64,000 bases of DNA from Candidatus Symbiopectobacterium endolongispinus. GTDB lineage: Bacteria > Pseudomonadota > Gammaproteobacteria > Enterobacterales > Enterobacteriaceae. The notes under the pieces are model-generated. The model was not told the DNA's origin. It did not search any database and saw nothing but the letters and a program-made list of their open reading frames with translations. Location: contig NZ_JAFJYB010000008.1 in NCBI RefSeq assembly GCF_018777385.1, positions 84,955 to 148,954 on the forward strand, read 5' to 3'. Numbering within the stretch: the stretch's first letter is position 1; every line of letters begins with the position of its first letter. The position numbers were made by a program, and so were the translations under genes. Shown here one piece after another: positions 49,716 to 59,786 of the stretch.

Positions 49716-50677
49716 TGGTCGATATTCAGTCGCTCAATAATGCCGCGTATGACGCGCAGTCACTCAATTCACTCAAACGCGAAGTTTATACCGATCCGCA
49801 AAGCAAAGAGGGAATTCGGGCAGTAGCGCGCCAGATGGAAGGCATTTTTGTTCAACTGATGATGAAAAGCATGCGCTCGACCTCTATAGAGGATGGGCTG
49901 CTCAATAACGACCAAACGCGGCTCTATACCTCAATGTATGATCAGCAGGTGGGGCAGCAAATTGCATCTGGCAAATGGCTGGGGTTGGCTGATGTTATGG
50001 TTAAGCAACTTACGGCTACGCAGAACGTAGGGAGCCCTTCTTCCACCGCGGCCGAGGAAAGTGTTCCAGAAGTCCCATTACGTTTTGACGGTACACTGCT
50101 CAGAACAATGCCGACAGCCGAGGTAGAGCAGATGGTGCGTAAAGCCTTGCCAAAATTACCTTCCAGCGGCTCGGCGTTGCCGCTCTCCAGCAGCAATTTT
50201 GTTTCGCAACTCGCTGTGCCTGCGCAGATTGCCAGCCAACAAAGCGGGATCCCTTATCACTTGATTATGGCTCAGGCCGCGCTGGAGTCCGGTTGGGGAC
50301 AACGCGAAATTCCAACGGCGGATGGTCGTCCGAGCCACAACCTGTTTGGTATCAAAGCGGGTAGCAATTGGGATGGCCCTGTTACCGAAATCACCACCAC
50401 AGAATATGAAGATGGCGTGGCGAAAAAGGTCAAGGCAAGTTTTCGTGTTTATGATTCTTATATGGATGCGTTGGGTGATTACGTCAAATTGCTGACCAAC
50501 AACCCACGTTATAGCAATGTGGCAGCAGCAGGCAGTGCTGAGCAAGCTGCCCACGCCTTGCAGCGTGCAGGCTATGCTACCGATCCTCAGTATGCGCAAA
50601 AGTTGATCGCCATGATTCAACAAATGAAGAATACCAGTGAAAAAGCAGTTAAGGCTTACACACATGATTTAAGCTAA
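49715..50677 (+). CDS. flgJ: FlgJ rod cap and peptidoglycan hydrolase
   Basis: 320 residues (E. coli 313). N-terminal rod-capping domain (KEGIRAVARQMEGIFVQLMMKSMR), and C-terminal glucosaminidase domain from about 165 with the catalytic Glu in IMAQAALESGWGQREI. Intact; last gene of the flgB operon. Confidence 0.95.
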   Translation: MVDIQSLNNAAYDAQSLNSLKREVYTDPQSKEGIRAVARQMEGIFVQLMMKSMRSTSIEDGLLNNDQTRLYTSMYDQQVGQQIASGKWLGLADVMVKQLTATQNVGSPSSTAAEESVPEVPLRFDGTLLRTMPTAEVEQMVRKALPKLPSSGSALPLSSSNFVSQLAVPAQIASQQSGIPYHLIMAQAALESGWGQREIPTADGRPSHNLFGIKAGSNWDGPVTEITTTEYEDGVAKKVKASFRVYDSYMDALGDYVKLLTNNPRYSNVAAAGSAEQAAHALQRAGYATDPQYAQKLIAMIQQMKNTSEKAVKAYTHDLS

Positions 50678-50694
50678 CTATTTTGATTTTTTTC

Positions 50695-50721
50695 TTAAGA
50701 TTTTCCCTGTTTTGCCGATAA
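50695..50721 (+). promoter_or_regulatory. Sigma-28 promoter of flgKL
   Basis: TTAA, 15 bp, then a perfect GCCGATAA at 50714-50721; the -35 half has one mismatch to TAAA. flgKL is a known class 3 unit in enterics. Confidence 0.7.
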
Positions 50722-50806
50722 CCTGAATCAGCGATGAAAGTGAATAAAGCACTTTCGGCATATTCTCAACGTGTACGGCATTTACGCCTGTAGAAAGGAA
50801 GTTTAC

Positions 50807-52495
50807 ATGTCCAATTTGGTAAATACCACGATGAGTGGGTTGAAGGCAGCACAGGCAGCATTGAGTACAGTCAGCAACAATATCAGTAATCAGGCGGTTA
50901 CTGGATACAGCCGACAGACTGCGCTGATTGAACAGGCCACAGGAACAAGCACAGGCGGTGTTTATATCGGTAATGGAGTGAATCTCGTATCCATTAATCG
51001 TGATTATAACCAATTTATTGCCAGCCAATTGCGCTCAGCACAAGCCACCAGTAGTTCGGTAACTACCAGCTACGAACAGATATCGAAAATTGATAACTTG
51101 CTGGCAAGCAGTACAACCAATCTCTCTACATCCATGCAGGAATTTTTTACCAACCAGCAAAACGTTGCGAATAATGCAGGCGACTCATCAGCCCGTCAAA
51201 CCATGATCGGCAAAGCGCAAGGGTTGGTAAACCAGTTTCAGGTTACCGATAAATACTTGCGTGACATGGAATCAAGCATTAATAGCGAAATCAAAAGCGT
51301 GGTTGGGCAGATAAATACCTACACCAGTCAGATTGCTAATCTGAATAAAGAGATTACGCGTTTGCAGGGGGCTAATCAGGGGGCTCAACCTAACGATTTG
51401 CTCGATCAGCGCGATTTGTTGGTGGATGAACTCAACAAATTGGTGGGTGTGGACGTCACAATTCAAGATGGCTCTATTTACAATGTGTCACTCAAGAATG
51501 GTATGAACTTGGTTCAGAGCACGCGCAGCTTTGATTTGGTAACGATTCCCTCTAGCAGCGATCCACAGCGTGTTGCTGTGGGATATGACGATCCGACTGT
51601 TGGTGTTAGTGAGCTCCGTGACAGCACCTTATCCGGGGGTAAACTCGGTGGGTTAATTTCTTTCAGAACTGATACCCTTGATACTACACGTAATCGGGTC
51701 AACCAATTGGCGCTGGCGTTCGCGGATGCGTTTAATACCCAACATAAAGCCGGGTATGACTATAACGGTGTTCCTGGCGGTGATTTCTTCGAATTTGGCT
51801 GACCTGTTGTTTACGAAAATAGCAAAAATACCGGTAATGCGGTATTAAATGCGACCTACACCGATACAAAATCGGTGCAGGCAACAGATTATTCGATGCG
51901 TTTCAATGGCACTTCATGGGATATCACGCGTACCGCTACTAATACCAAGATAACGGGGCTGACTCCGGATGCCGATGGCAAGTTTTCGTTTGATGGACTT
52001 GAAGTCACAATTACAGATGGTGCCACCCCAACAGCGGCAGGTGATACTTATCTGCTTAAACCGGTAAGTGATGTCATCATTGATATGAAAGTGGCCATCA
52101 GCGATCCGAATAAAGTGGCTGCAGCTTCAACCAAGCTGGATGAAGATGGAAACGAAGTGCCCGGCGAGTCAGGTGGTCCCAGTGACAACACCAATGCCAA
52201 GGCACTCTTGGCGTTGCAGAATGAAAAAATTGTGGGTAATACCGCGACATTTACTGGCGCCTACGCCAGTATCGTGGGTTATATTGGTAACCAGACCAAC
52301 ACGTTGAAGATCAACAGCCCCGCACAGAAGAACGTTGTTACACAGCTTACTGCTCAGCAACAGTCCGTATCGAGTGTCAATCTGGACGAAGAATATGGCG
52401 ATCTGATGCGTTACCAGCAGTATTACATAGCCAATGCGCAAGTGATTCAAACTGCACAGGCACTTTTTGACGCGTTGTTATCTATCCGCAGCTAA
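50807..52495 (+). pseudogene. flgK: FlgK hook-filament junction protein with one nonsense codon
   Basis: 562 codons in one frame (E. coli 547). TGA at 51800-51802 (codon 332; FFEFG-stop-PVVYEN) is the only interruption. N-terminal MSNLVNTTMSGLKAAQAALSTVSNNISNQAVTGYSRQ-type motif and C-terminal VNLDEEYGDLMRYQQYYIANAQVIQTAQALFDALL are both present. ATG at 50807 follows AAAGGAAG. Confidence 0.94.
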
Positions 52496-52525
52496 TTGGC
52501 GATCGAATAAAGAGGAACTTATACC

Positions 52526-53489
52526 ATGCGCTTAAGCACCAGCATGATATATCAGCAGAATATGAATGGTATTCTGAATGGCCAGTCAATTTGGCAGAAA
52601 GCTGGCGAGCAATTAGCCAGTGGTACGAAAGTCTCGACACCTTCTGACGATCCGATCTCTGCCTCTCAGGCAGTCATGATCGGGCAGGCCCAGGCGGAAA
52701 CTTCTTAATATACTTTGGCCAGAACTTTTTCTCGTCAAAATATGTCACTGGAATTGACGGTGCTGGAAAGCGTTGTCACGGCGGTGACCTCGGCTTCGAC
52801 AACCGTGATCAGTGCCGGCGGTGTTGGAAGTAACGATGACCGTAACACTCAAGCCGAAGTTCTTGAGGGGGCTGAAAGCACAATTACTGAATATTGCCAG
52901 TACTACAGATGGCAATGGTAATTATATTTTCGCAGGCTATCAGACAACGACAGCACCTTATGTGCAAGATCTTATAACCAAAGTAGTAACCTACACGGGT
53001 GGGCATACGGCAATTTCGCAACAAGTTGATTCCAGTCGCACTATGACGGTAAGTAATATTGGACCACAGGTATTCAACGGTGCGACGGGTGATGCAGCGA
53101 AAGAGCCCGATGGTTCTATCCAAAAAGATCTGTTTGCTACGTTAGATATCGCTATCAATGCACTGAAAACACCGATTGCTGACGGTGATAATGCGGCGCG
53201 TGCAACGCTTCAGAGTTCACTGGATACGGCAAATAGAGGACTTCGGAACTCACTGAATAACGTCTCGTCTGTTCAGTCTACGCTCGGTATTCAGTTAGAA
53301 GAACTTGATCAGTTGGATGCGATTGGGGCTGACCGCACGATGGCAAACTCGCAGGCAAAAAGCGCATTAGTGGATACGGACTGGGTATCTGCTATTTCGA
53401 CTTATATTATGCAACAAGCTTCATTACAAGCTGCTTATACCACATATCAAAATATGTCGGGTATGTCACTGTTCCAGATTAATCGGTAA
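52526..53489 (+). pseudogene. flgL: FlgL junction protein, nonsense and frameshift
   Basis: TAA at 52706-52708 (AQAETS-stop-YTLARTFSRQNMSLEL; Gln expected) and a slip near 52845-52872 (after NDDRNTQA) to the frame LKAQLLNIASTTDGNGNYIFAGYQTTTAPY, which runs to the natural stop. C-terminal NISTYIMQQASLQAAYTTYQNM-like axial helix present. About 320 residues when repaired. Confidence 0.92.
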
Positions 53490-53517
53490 TTGACGACGGT
53501 GATGCGGCACAGATTTG

Positions 53518-53545
53518 AATACGCTTAAACCGGGCGTATTCTTTT
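53518..53545 (+). terminator. Terminator after flgL
   Basis: AATACGC and GCGTATT arms with a 9-nt loop, followed by CTTTTGG. The 120 bp that follow before the convergent fliR end are T-rich and hold no gene. Confidence 0.65.
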
Positions 53546-53666
53546 GGTATTTCATTTCAATAATGACGTGCTGCTTTTTGTTTTACTTATCTTTTTTTCC
53601 TCTTTTTTGCACCGAATTCTCCCAACAATAATTTTCTATCTTAGCGTCGAATTGACTGGAATAAGC

Positions 53667-54455
53667 TCAGGGCGTGATGGCAAGCCGCGTCAGTACATCG
53701 GCGAGGATATCGAATACCTCACCAAAAAGATGTTCGGCAAAGGGAGCCAACAGAAAGAGCAGCATACCAACTGTCATGATACCGACAGTCAACGTAAGCG
53801 AAAGCCAATCACAAAAAAAGGTAAGCTGCGGCGCAACGCGATTCAGTAACACTAAAGCAATATTGAGTGCCAGCAACAGCGTAATCAAAGGCAGCGCGAG
53901 CATCACACCTTTAATGAATATCAAACTTCCTGCGCGCGCCAGGCCCAAAAATCCATCACTACTCAGCGGTGCGGGGCTAATAGGCAGCGTATGAAAGCTA
54001 TCGGCGATCAGAGATATCATCCATAAATGACCATTGAAAGCCATAAACAACAACATGGCCATGATATTCAGAAAACGCGCAAGTACTTGCATGTTGGGTC
54101 CACCAGTGGGATAAAAAAAGGTGGCAAATGCCAATCCCATCTGCATACCGATGAGTTCGCCCGACAGCCTGACTGCAGCAAAGGCCAATTGCATAGTAAA
54201 CCCGAGAGCGGCACCAATAAGCAGTTGCTGGAGAATAATCCAGACACCGGCTGAAGAAAATAAGGGTGTTGTGTTGATGGGCAAATAAGGCGCAACGAGC
54301 ATAGTAATGACAATTCCCAGACAGATTTTAACCCGAGCTGTAACAGCGCGTTCATTGAAAACTGGGCAGGTGGTAATTAAAGCAAGGATACGAATCAGAG
54401 GCAGTAGGAACTGATTGACCCAGATGTCCCATTGTGTGCTATCAAGCGTCAGCAT
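53667..54455 (-). CDS. fliR: FliR export-gate protein with a locally scrambled segment
   Basis: 262 residues (E. coli 261), six transmembrane segments, export-gate subunit with FliP and FliQ. Start at ATG 54453-54455 (MLTLDSTQWDIW). The frame is open, but near residue 213 the highly conserved VIGFP of FliR reads CDWLS: a T-run with one extra T and, about 15 bp on, one missing base (plus-strand 53797-53819) shift the frame and restore it. This changes about five residues in a conserved membrane-proximal loop; effect unknown. Confidence 0.92.
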   Translation of the reverse strand: MLTLDSTQWDIWVNQFLLPLIRILALITTCPVFNERAVTARVKICLGIVITMLVAPYLPINTTPLFSSAGVWIILQQLLIGAALGFTMQLAFAAVRLSGELIGMQMGLAFATFFYPTGGPNMQVLARFLNIMAMLLFMAFNGHLWMISLIADSFHTLPISPAPLSSDGFLGLARAGSLIFIKGVMLALPLITLLLALNIALVLLNRVAPQLTFFCDWLSLTLTVGIMTVGMLLFLLAPFAEHLFGEVFDILADVLTRLAITP

Positions 54456-54457
54456 GA

Positions 54458-54727
54458 CTAGCCAATGATCGTCGGCAACTGACCGAACAATGTGCACATA
54501 TAATCGAGCATCAGGCTTAGCATCCAGGGCCCTGCGATCACCAGCGTGAAAAACACGGTTAAAATTTTGGGAATGAAGGAGAGCGTCATTTCGTTGATCT
54601 GGGTTGCAGCCCGTAACAGACTGATAATCAAGCCGCTGAATAGCGCTGATAACAGAGGTGGGGCTGCTAGCGCCAGTGCGACCTTCATTGCTTCATAGCC
54701 TAAAGCCATTACGGATTCTGGCGTCAT
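54458..54727 (-). CDS. fliQ: FliQ export-gate protein
   Basis: 89 residues, same as E. coli, two transmembrane helices (about 16-38 and 52-72), TPESVMALGYEAMKVALALAAPPLLSALFSGL-type opening. Intact. Stop 2 bp before the fliR start. Confidence 0.96.
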   Translation of the reverse strand: MTPESVMALGYEAMKVALALAAPPLLSALFSGLIISLLRAATQINEMTLSFIPKILTVFFTLVIAGPWMLSLMLDYMCTLFGQLPTIIG

Positions 54728-54746
54728 CGGGCGACCTTAGTAGGAA

Positions 54747-55519
54747 TTAACTGTAAAAACTTTGCGCGAGTGAACCGAGCAACAATTGCCATCCGTAGAC
54801 CAGTACAAACAGCATAAGCTTGAACGGTAACGAAATGGTGGCCGGCGGTACCATCATCATACCGAGCGCCATCAACACACTAGCAACCACCAAGTCGATA
54901 ATCAAAAAAGGAATAAAAATGGTAAAGCCAATCTGGAAGGCGGTTTTCAATTCACTGGTGACAAACGCAGGTACCAGGACGCGCATCGGAACCGCCTCTG
55001 GCCCCTGGATTTCCCCCATCTGGGCCAGACGCGTAAACAATGCCAGGTCGGCTTGTCGTGTCTGGCCCAGCATGAATTCGCGTAAAGGCTGAGCACCGCG
55101 CTCAATGGCCGTTTGCATGCTGATTTGTCCTGACTGAACGGCACATAGGCCTCATCGTAAACCCGGTTCAGAACTGGAGACATGATGAAAAAAGTCAGAA
55201 ACAGCGTCAAACCCAACAGAACCTGGTTGGGGGGCGCGGTTGGTGTGCCTAATGCGTTACGCAATAAGCCCAAGACAATGATGATACGCGTAAAACAGGT
55301 CATCATCAGCATGGTGGCCGGAATAAACGTCAATGACGTCAGGAACACCAGCGTTTGAACCGGTAAGGTCCAACTCTGACCGCCATTGGCTAGGGGCTGG
55401 CTGATAATTACCGGCAACTGTGCCCAGACAGCGGGTGTAAAGAGCAGCAGAATGGCGGCGAGTGCCGGCAGTCTGCGCTTCAGTATTGAAAACGATGGAA
55501 TATGAAGACGCACTTTCAT
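54747..55519 (-). pseudogene. fliP: FliP export-gate protein, 1-bp frameshift
   Basis: Signal peptide and TM segments up to [11 protein letters not shown]; one A is missing near 55128-55131 (GACAAAATC to GACAAATC), and the correct continuation [23 protein letters not shown] runs in the next frame to the end. Corrected length 257 (E. coli 245). ATG overlaps the fliO stop (ATGA). Confidence 0.94.
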
Positions 55520-55944
55520 TCCGATTTTTCCGGACGTTTGATGACTTTGTGTAATAATTGCCGGAAATTGGCCGGTATGGCCATCTCGCCAGCAGGCGCG
55601 TCGTCCATTTCTTGAGCGGGCAGCGTGTGCAACGGCGTAATCTGTTGTGCCGTTACACCCAGTACCAGCCAGGTATCCTCAATTTTGACCACCACAACGC
55701 GTTCGCGTTGCCCGACCTGGCAGCTTGAAACTACCTTGACCAGATTATTTTGTCTGACAGGGGGGTTAACCAGAGCTTACGCACCACCCAGGCAATCGCC
55801 AGAATGAGCATCAAAACACCAACCAGCACGGTGCCTACCTGAGTAAGCAGCGTACTGGCGGGGAAGGGGGGCGGTGGTAACCTGCGTCGTGGCCTGAGAG
55901 AACGGTGCCGAAGGCGCAGGAGCAAGAGGTTGGGTATCGGCCAT
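55516..55944 (-). pseudogene. fliO: FliO, flagellar biogenesis membrane protein, two opposite frameshifts
   Basis: Starts at ATG 55942-55944 (MADTQPLAPAPSAPF). A run of six C (plus-strand G 55866-55871) is one too long and shifts the frame before the transmembrane segment (VGTVLVGVLMLILAIAWVVRKLW); an A-run near 55745-55749 is one too short and shifts it back, after which [32 protein letters not shown] and the rest match FliO. The two slips cancel in length (143 codons), but the intervening frame contains stops. The start codon adjoins the fliN stop. Confidence 0.85.
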
Positions 55945-56351
55945 TAGAGACTCAAACGACGCATCCGCTCAGAAGGCGTAATAATATCTGTAATACGTAC
56001 ACCATATTTATCCGATACCACCACTTCACCCTGAGCAATCAGATAGCCGTTGATCAGAATATCCAAGGGTTCACCCGCTAACCCATCTAACGCCACCACG
56101 GAACTCTGCGTTAAGCGCAGCAGTTCTTTGATGGTCATCTTAGTGCGGCCGAGTTCAACGGTCAGCTTTATCGGAATATCGAGGATAAGGTCAATATCCT
56201 GCAAACTGCCGAGTGCATCGGAAGGATCCAGACTTTTGAAGATATTGTCCGTTGCGCTTGGTTTTTCTGCGGCTTGTTGCTCGTTAAACGCATCAGCCCA
56301 CAGATCGTCCACGGATTCCTTGTCGTCGGACGGTTGCTTGGTGTCACTCAT
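55944..56351 (-). CDS. fliN: FliN motor switch / C-ring protein
   Basis: 135 residues (E. coli 137). SpoA domain LTVELGRTKMTIKELLRLTQSSVVALDGLAGEPLDILING and end ITDIITPSERMRRLSL. Start at the ATG of MSDTKQPSDD, overlapping the fliM stop by 8 bp. Intact. Confidence 0.96.
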   Translation of the reverse strand: MSDTKQPSDDKESVDDLWADAFNEQQAAEKPSATDNIFKSLDPSDALGSLQDIDLILDIPIKLTVELGRTKMTIKELLRLTQSSVVALDGLAGEPLDILINGYLIAQGEVVVSDKYGVRITDIITPSERMRRLSL

Positions 56352-57357
56352 TGGGCTGTTCCTCATTATTTAGAGAATTCAAAATAGGGTTAATCAAATG
56401 TTCGACGCGTAACGCATATTGCCCATTCTGCGTGCCGTATTGACTAGTCAGTACCGGAACGCCATCAACGTGTGCAATGATGCGATCGGGCTTATCAATA
56501 GGCAATACATCACCCGACTGAAGTTTTAATACTTTGGAAAGCCGCAGCGGTATATCAACAAAATTGGCCACTAACTCCAATTCAGAATGTTGCACTTGCT
56601 TGGCTAATGTTTCGCGCCAATTCTTATCTTCCTGGCGGGAGTTTTCCAAGGGGGGATTGGTCAGCACTTCGCGCAACGGTTCAATCATCGAGAAGGGGAT
56701 GCAAATGCTGAACTCACCCAACAGTGTACCAATTTCAACATGAAAAGGCGTAGTCACCACAATATCGTTCGGTGATGTCGTGATGTTGGTGAATTTTACC
56801 TGCATCTCAGAACGCACATACTCGATGTCGAGTTTGTAGATGGCATTCCAGGCTTCACCATAGGCGTCAAGTGCCAAACGCAACATGCGTTTTACGATAC
56901 GCTGCTCGGTGTTAGTGAACTCGCGTCCTTCCACTTTGGTAGGAAAGCGTCCATCACCGCCGAACAGGTTGTCTACCGCAATGAACACCAGACTTGGCGA
57001 AAACACAAACAACGCCGTACCACGCAACGGTTTCAGGTGAATCAGGTTAAGGTTCGACGGCACCGGCAGGTTGCGCGCAAACTCATGGTAAGGCTGTATT
57101 TTAATTGCACCAACGGTGATGTCCGGGCTACGTCGTAGCATGTTGAACAACCCCATACGGAATTGACGTGCAAAGAGTTCATTGATGATCTCCAGCGCTT
57201 GCATACGTTCACGAACGACACGTCGCTGCGTATTGGGATCATAAGGCTTGACATCGCCGTCCGATTTCGCGGCGGCGTTGGCACTGCTGGCATCATCACT
57301 GCTGCCGCCGTTGAGCAATGCGTCAATTTCTGCTTGAGAGAGAATGTTATCGCCCAT
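56344..57357 (-). CDS. fliM: FliM motor switch protein
   Basis: 337 residues (E. coli 334). N-terminal CheY-binding helix NILSQAEIDALLNGG, middle domain, C-terminal SpoA domain (about 240-320). Intact, although CheY no longer exists. Confidence 0.97.
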   Translation of the reverse strand: MGDNILSQAEIDALLNGGSSDDASSANAAAKSDGDVKPYDPNTQRRVVRERMQALEIINELFARQFRMGLFNMLRRSPDITVGAIKIQPYHEFARNLPVPSNLNLIHLKPLRGTALFVFSPSLVFIAVDNLFGGDGRFPTKVEGREFTNTEQRIVKRMLRLALDAYGEAWNAIYKLDIEYVRSEMQVKFTNITTSPNDIVVTTPFHVEIGTLLGEFSICIPFSMIEPLREVLTNPPLENSRQEDKNWRETLAKQVQHSELELVANFVDIPLRLSKVLKLQSGDVLPIDKPDRIIAHVDGVPVLTSQYGTQNGQYALRVEHLINPILNSLNNEEQPNE

Positions 57358-57362
57358 AAGAA

Positions 57363-57842
57363 TTACCGCAAAATAAAGGCAGTGAATAACACGTCAGTAA
57401 CGACCTGATTCGGCTGTCCGGGGACAAGTGGGGGGCTAAGCACCTGCTTGATTTGTTCAATCAGCTTCTGCTTACCCTGCTCATTTGTCAAGGTGATGGC
57501 ATCCTGACGCGACAACAGCAATAACAAGCAGCTACGCACCTCAGGGAGGTAATTCGTCAAACGTGTTCTGGTTTCTTCGTCTGACAGACGTAATGTGAAA
57601 CCGACATAAAGTACCCGATCGGGGTTATTGTCTGCATTGACCAAATTGACAGTGAACGTGTCCAACGGCATAAATACGGGCGTTGGAGGCGGTGGCGCCA
57701 CTTGCTGCTCAGCGGAAGAGGACTTGTGGTACAAGATCCACCATGCTACGCCCGCAGCTCCTGTTGCCGCCAGCGCAATGATAATAAGCAGTATCACCCA
57801 GATAGATCGCTTACGCCGTGAACCAGCTTGCATGTCAGACAT
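57363..57842 (-). CDS. fliL: FliL basal-body/stator-associated protein
   Basis: 159 residues; one N-terminal transmembrane helix (about 13-35, WVILLIIIALAATGAAGVAWWIL), Pro-rich linker, periplasmic stomatin-like domain. Start at the ATG of MSDMQAGSRRK; a TTG two codons earlier is possible. Intact. The 57,843-57,997 gap upstream should hold the fliL operon promoter; no clear box seen. Confidence 0.93.
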   Translation of the reverse strand: MSDMQAGSRRKRSIWVILLIIIALAATGAAGVAWWILYHKSSSAEQQVAPPPPTPVFMPLDTFTVNLVNADNNPDRVLYVGFTLRLSDEETRTRLTNYLPEVRSCLLLLLSRQDAITLTNEQGKQKLIEQIKQVLSPPLVPGQPNQVVTDVLFTAFILR

Positions 57843-57997
57843 AGTCAAAGATAATTCCTGTTATTAATCAATATTTAATGCCAATATAGAGCAGCACTAA
57901 ATGAATATATGATGTTAATGATTATCCGGTCCATTCGTCCATTCAATACAAGGAATAAACCAGAAAAATCGCGCTAACTTGTTCGTTTACCTAATGG

Positions 57998-59335
57998 TTA
58001 TGCAAAAATATCGACACCGCTCACTGGTCTTGCGCGGACTGTGCTTGACATATCAATCTCGCTTGCTTCATCGCCATAGGGCGCGGAAGACGCAAATTGC
58101 TGTCGATAAGATGCGTTGTTATCACCGGTATCGTTGTTATTGCTCGCCATTTGCTGTTGGGCTTGCTGCCAACCGCTATTATCACTCGCTACGCTGCTTT
58201 GGCCGAGGTTGATACCGCTTTCTGCCATGGCTGTACGCAAGTGAGGTAACGCAGCCTCAAGGGCACTACGCACCTGACTGTTTGCCGATGCTAAATGAAT
58301 TTGTGCCTAATTATCATCCAGTCGCAGCGAAATATGCAATGTGCCCAGTTCTTCAGGGTGCAACCGTAATTGTACGCTTTGCTGCCCGTTGCGGCTGAGC
58401 ATGATGATTTGCTGACCAAGAGAGTCCTGCCACTGGGTTGTGCCTAATTGCGCATTTAACTGTGCGCTCGCACCCGGTTGTGCAATGTTGTTCGTCATTG
58501 AGGTCTGTGCATTGGGTGCCAGACTCACCGGAGTCGTATGTGCGGTCAACGGCATTTGGCTGCCATTGCTATCCTGTTTGGCTACATCGGCGATGGTGTG
58601 GGCCACAGCTGCCGATTTATCCTGCATGGCACTGCTGTCATCAACCTGTGCCTGGATGCGCGCCGCATCGTTTGATGTTGCACGACTGTTCTTGGCATTG
58701 GATGCGGCCGTTGACAGCGTATCACTCCCGCTAGTCAGCGTATCGCGCGCGGCGAGTGTACCAAACAAGGATGCAGACGCGCTTGCGCTATCAGCGGTAT
58801 TTTGCTGTGCTGACTGATTCAAACCAGGTATTGACAGCGACTGTGCTGCCTGAAGCAAAGACGACATCTCGCCACTTTGTGGCGTAGCGGCAGTTACTGC
58901 TGGCGATAACATCGCCAGCAGCGCTCGCACTGCTTGGGTGTCGGTTGATGAAGCCTCGGCGTTACCCTTCTCAAGGGTGGTGTCTTTGCCTTGAACAAAA
59001 GACTTTAGCAATGACGTCACCAGTTCTGACAACGTTTTGTCATCCAGATTGCCTTGCCCGTTAACGGCGTTGAGCAGGGTATTCAGATCCTGCTGGCTTA
59101 AATCAATATCTTGTGCTGTCAACGCATCCAACAGTTTTTGCTTGCTGTCTTTTCCACTCAGCGCCACTGTGTTTTCAGATGGCACGGCGGTGGTGATCGC
59201 TTTATTTGGCAGGTGCAGAGATAACAGTTGAACGAAATCCTGAGGCAGTTGATCCGTTGTAGGCAACCCCGAAGCCGATCCTGCGGTGTCACTGACCCCG
59301 GTGCTCGCTGTTGTGGTAACGATTGGCAGCATCAT
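57998..59335 (-). pseudogene. fliK: FliK hook-length control protein with one amber codon
   Basis: 445 codons in one frame with TAG at 58307-58309 ([19 protein letters not shown]), Gln (CAG) expected. The Ala/Ser/Gln-rich ruler domain and the start of the conserved C-terminal switch domain ([22 protein letters not shown]) precede the stop; the last 100 residues follow it. Truncation would remove much of the substrate-switch domain. Confidence 0.92.
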
Positions 59336-59778
59336 AAATCTGTTTTCCTCAGAGAGGCCCGTTGGGCAAATTCATCCATCCGTTTTTGATCGAGGCGGTT
59401 CTCGTGTGCGAGCTGTCTGATATCTTCTCTTTCTTGTAGCGTCTCGAACGCATTGAGGCGCTTTTGTTTTTCCTGCCAGGTTTTCATCGCCAGATCCAGG
59501 CGCGAATTCCAGTGTTGCAGTTGTTTCTGATGCTGATCAATAGCGACGTCCAGCGTTTGAATAAATTGCTGGAAATTCTGCCAACTGGTGTTGGCCATGC
59601 CCTCAAACATCGTCACTTGTAACCTACCGCGATAATCTTCCTGATAGTTTAACAGCATATTCAGTTGTTGTTCAGCTTGTTGATAGGCTTTACGCACTTG
59701 TCCCAATTGGGTCGCTGCTTTTTCGACCTCTTTTTGGGCTAATTCACGTAGTGTAACCAGCGGTGACTGCGTTTTCAT
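59332..59778 (-). CDS. fliJ: FliJ export chaperone-escort protein
   Basis: 148 residues (E. coli 147), one long coiled coil ([31 protein letters not shown]). Binds FliI and FlhA. Intact. Stop overlaps the fliK ATG (ATGA). Confidence 0.95.
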   Translation of the reverse strand: MKTQSPLVTLRELAQKEVEKAATQLGQVRKAYQQAEQQLNMLLNYQEDYRGRLQVTMFEGMANTSWQNFQQFIQTLDVAIDQHQKQLQHWNSRLDLAMKTWQEKQKRLNAFETLQEREDIRQLAHENRLDQKRMDEFAQRASLRKTDL

Positions 59779-59786
59779 CTGCCCTC

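Noticed and set aside
58438..58817. Open frames on the plus strand across fliK
   Set aside because: They mirror the Ala/Ser/Gln-rich fliK coding strand and have no ribosome site or recognisable motif.
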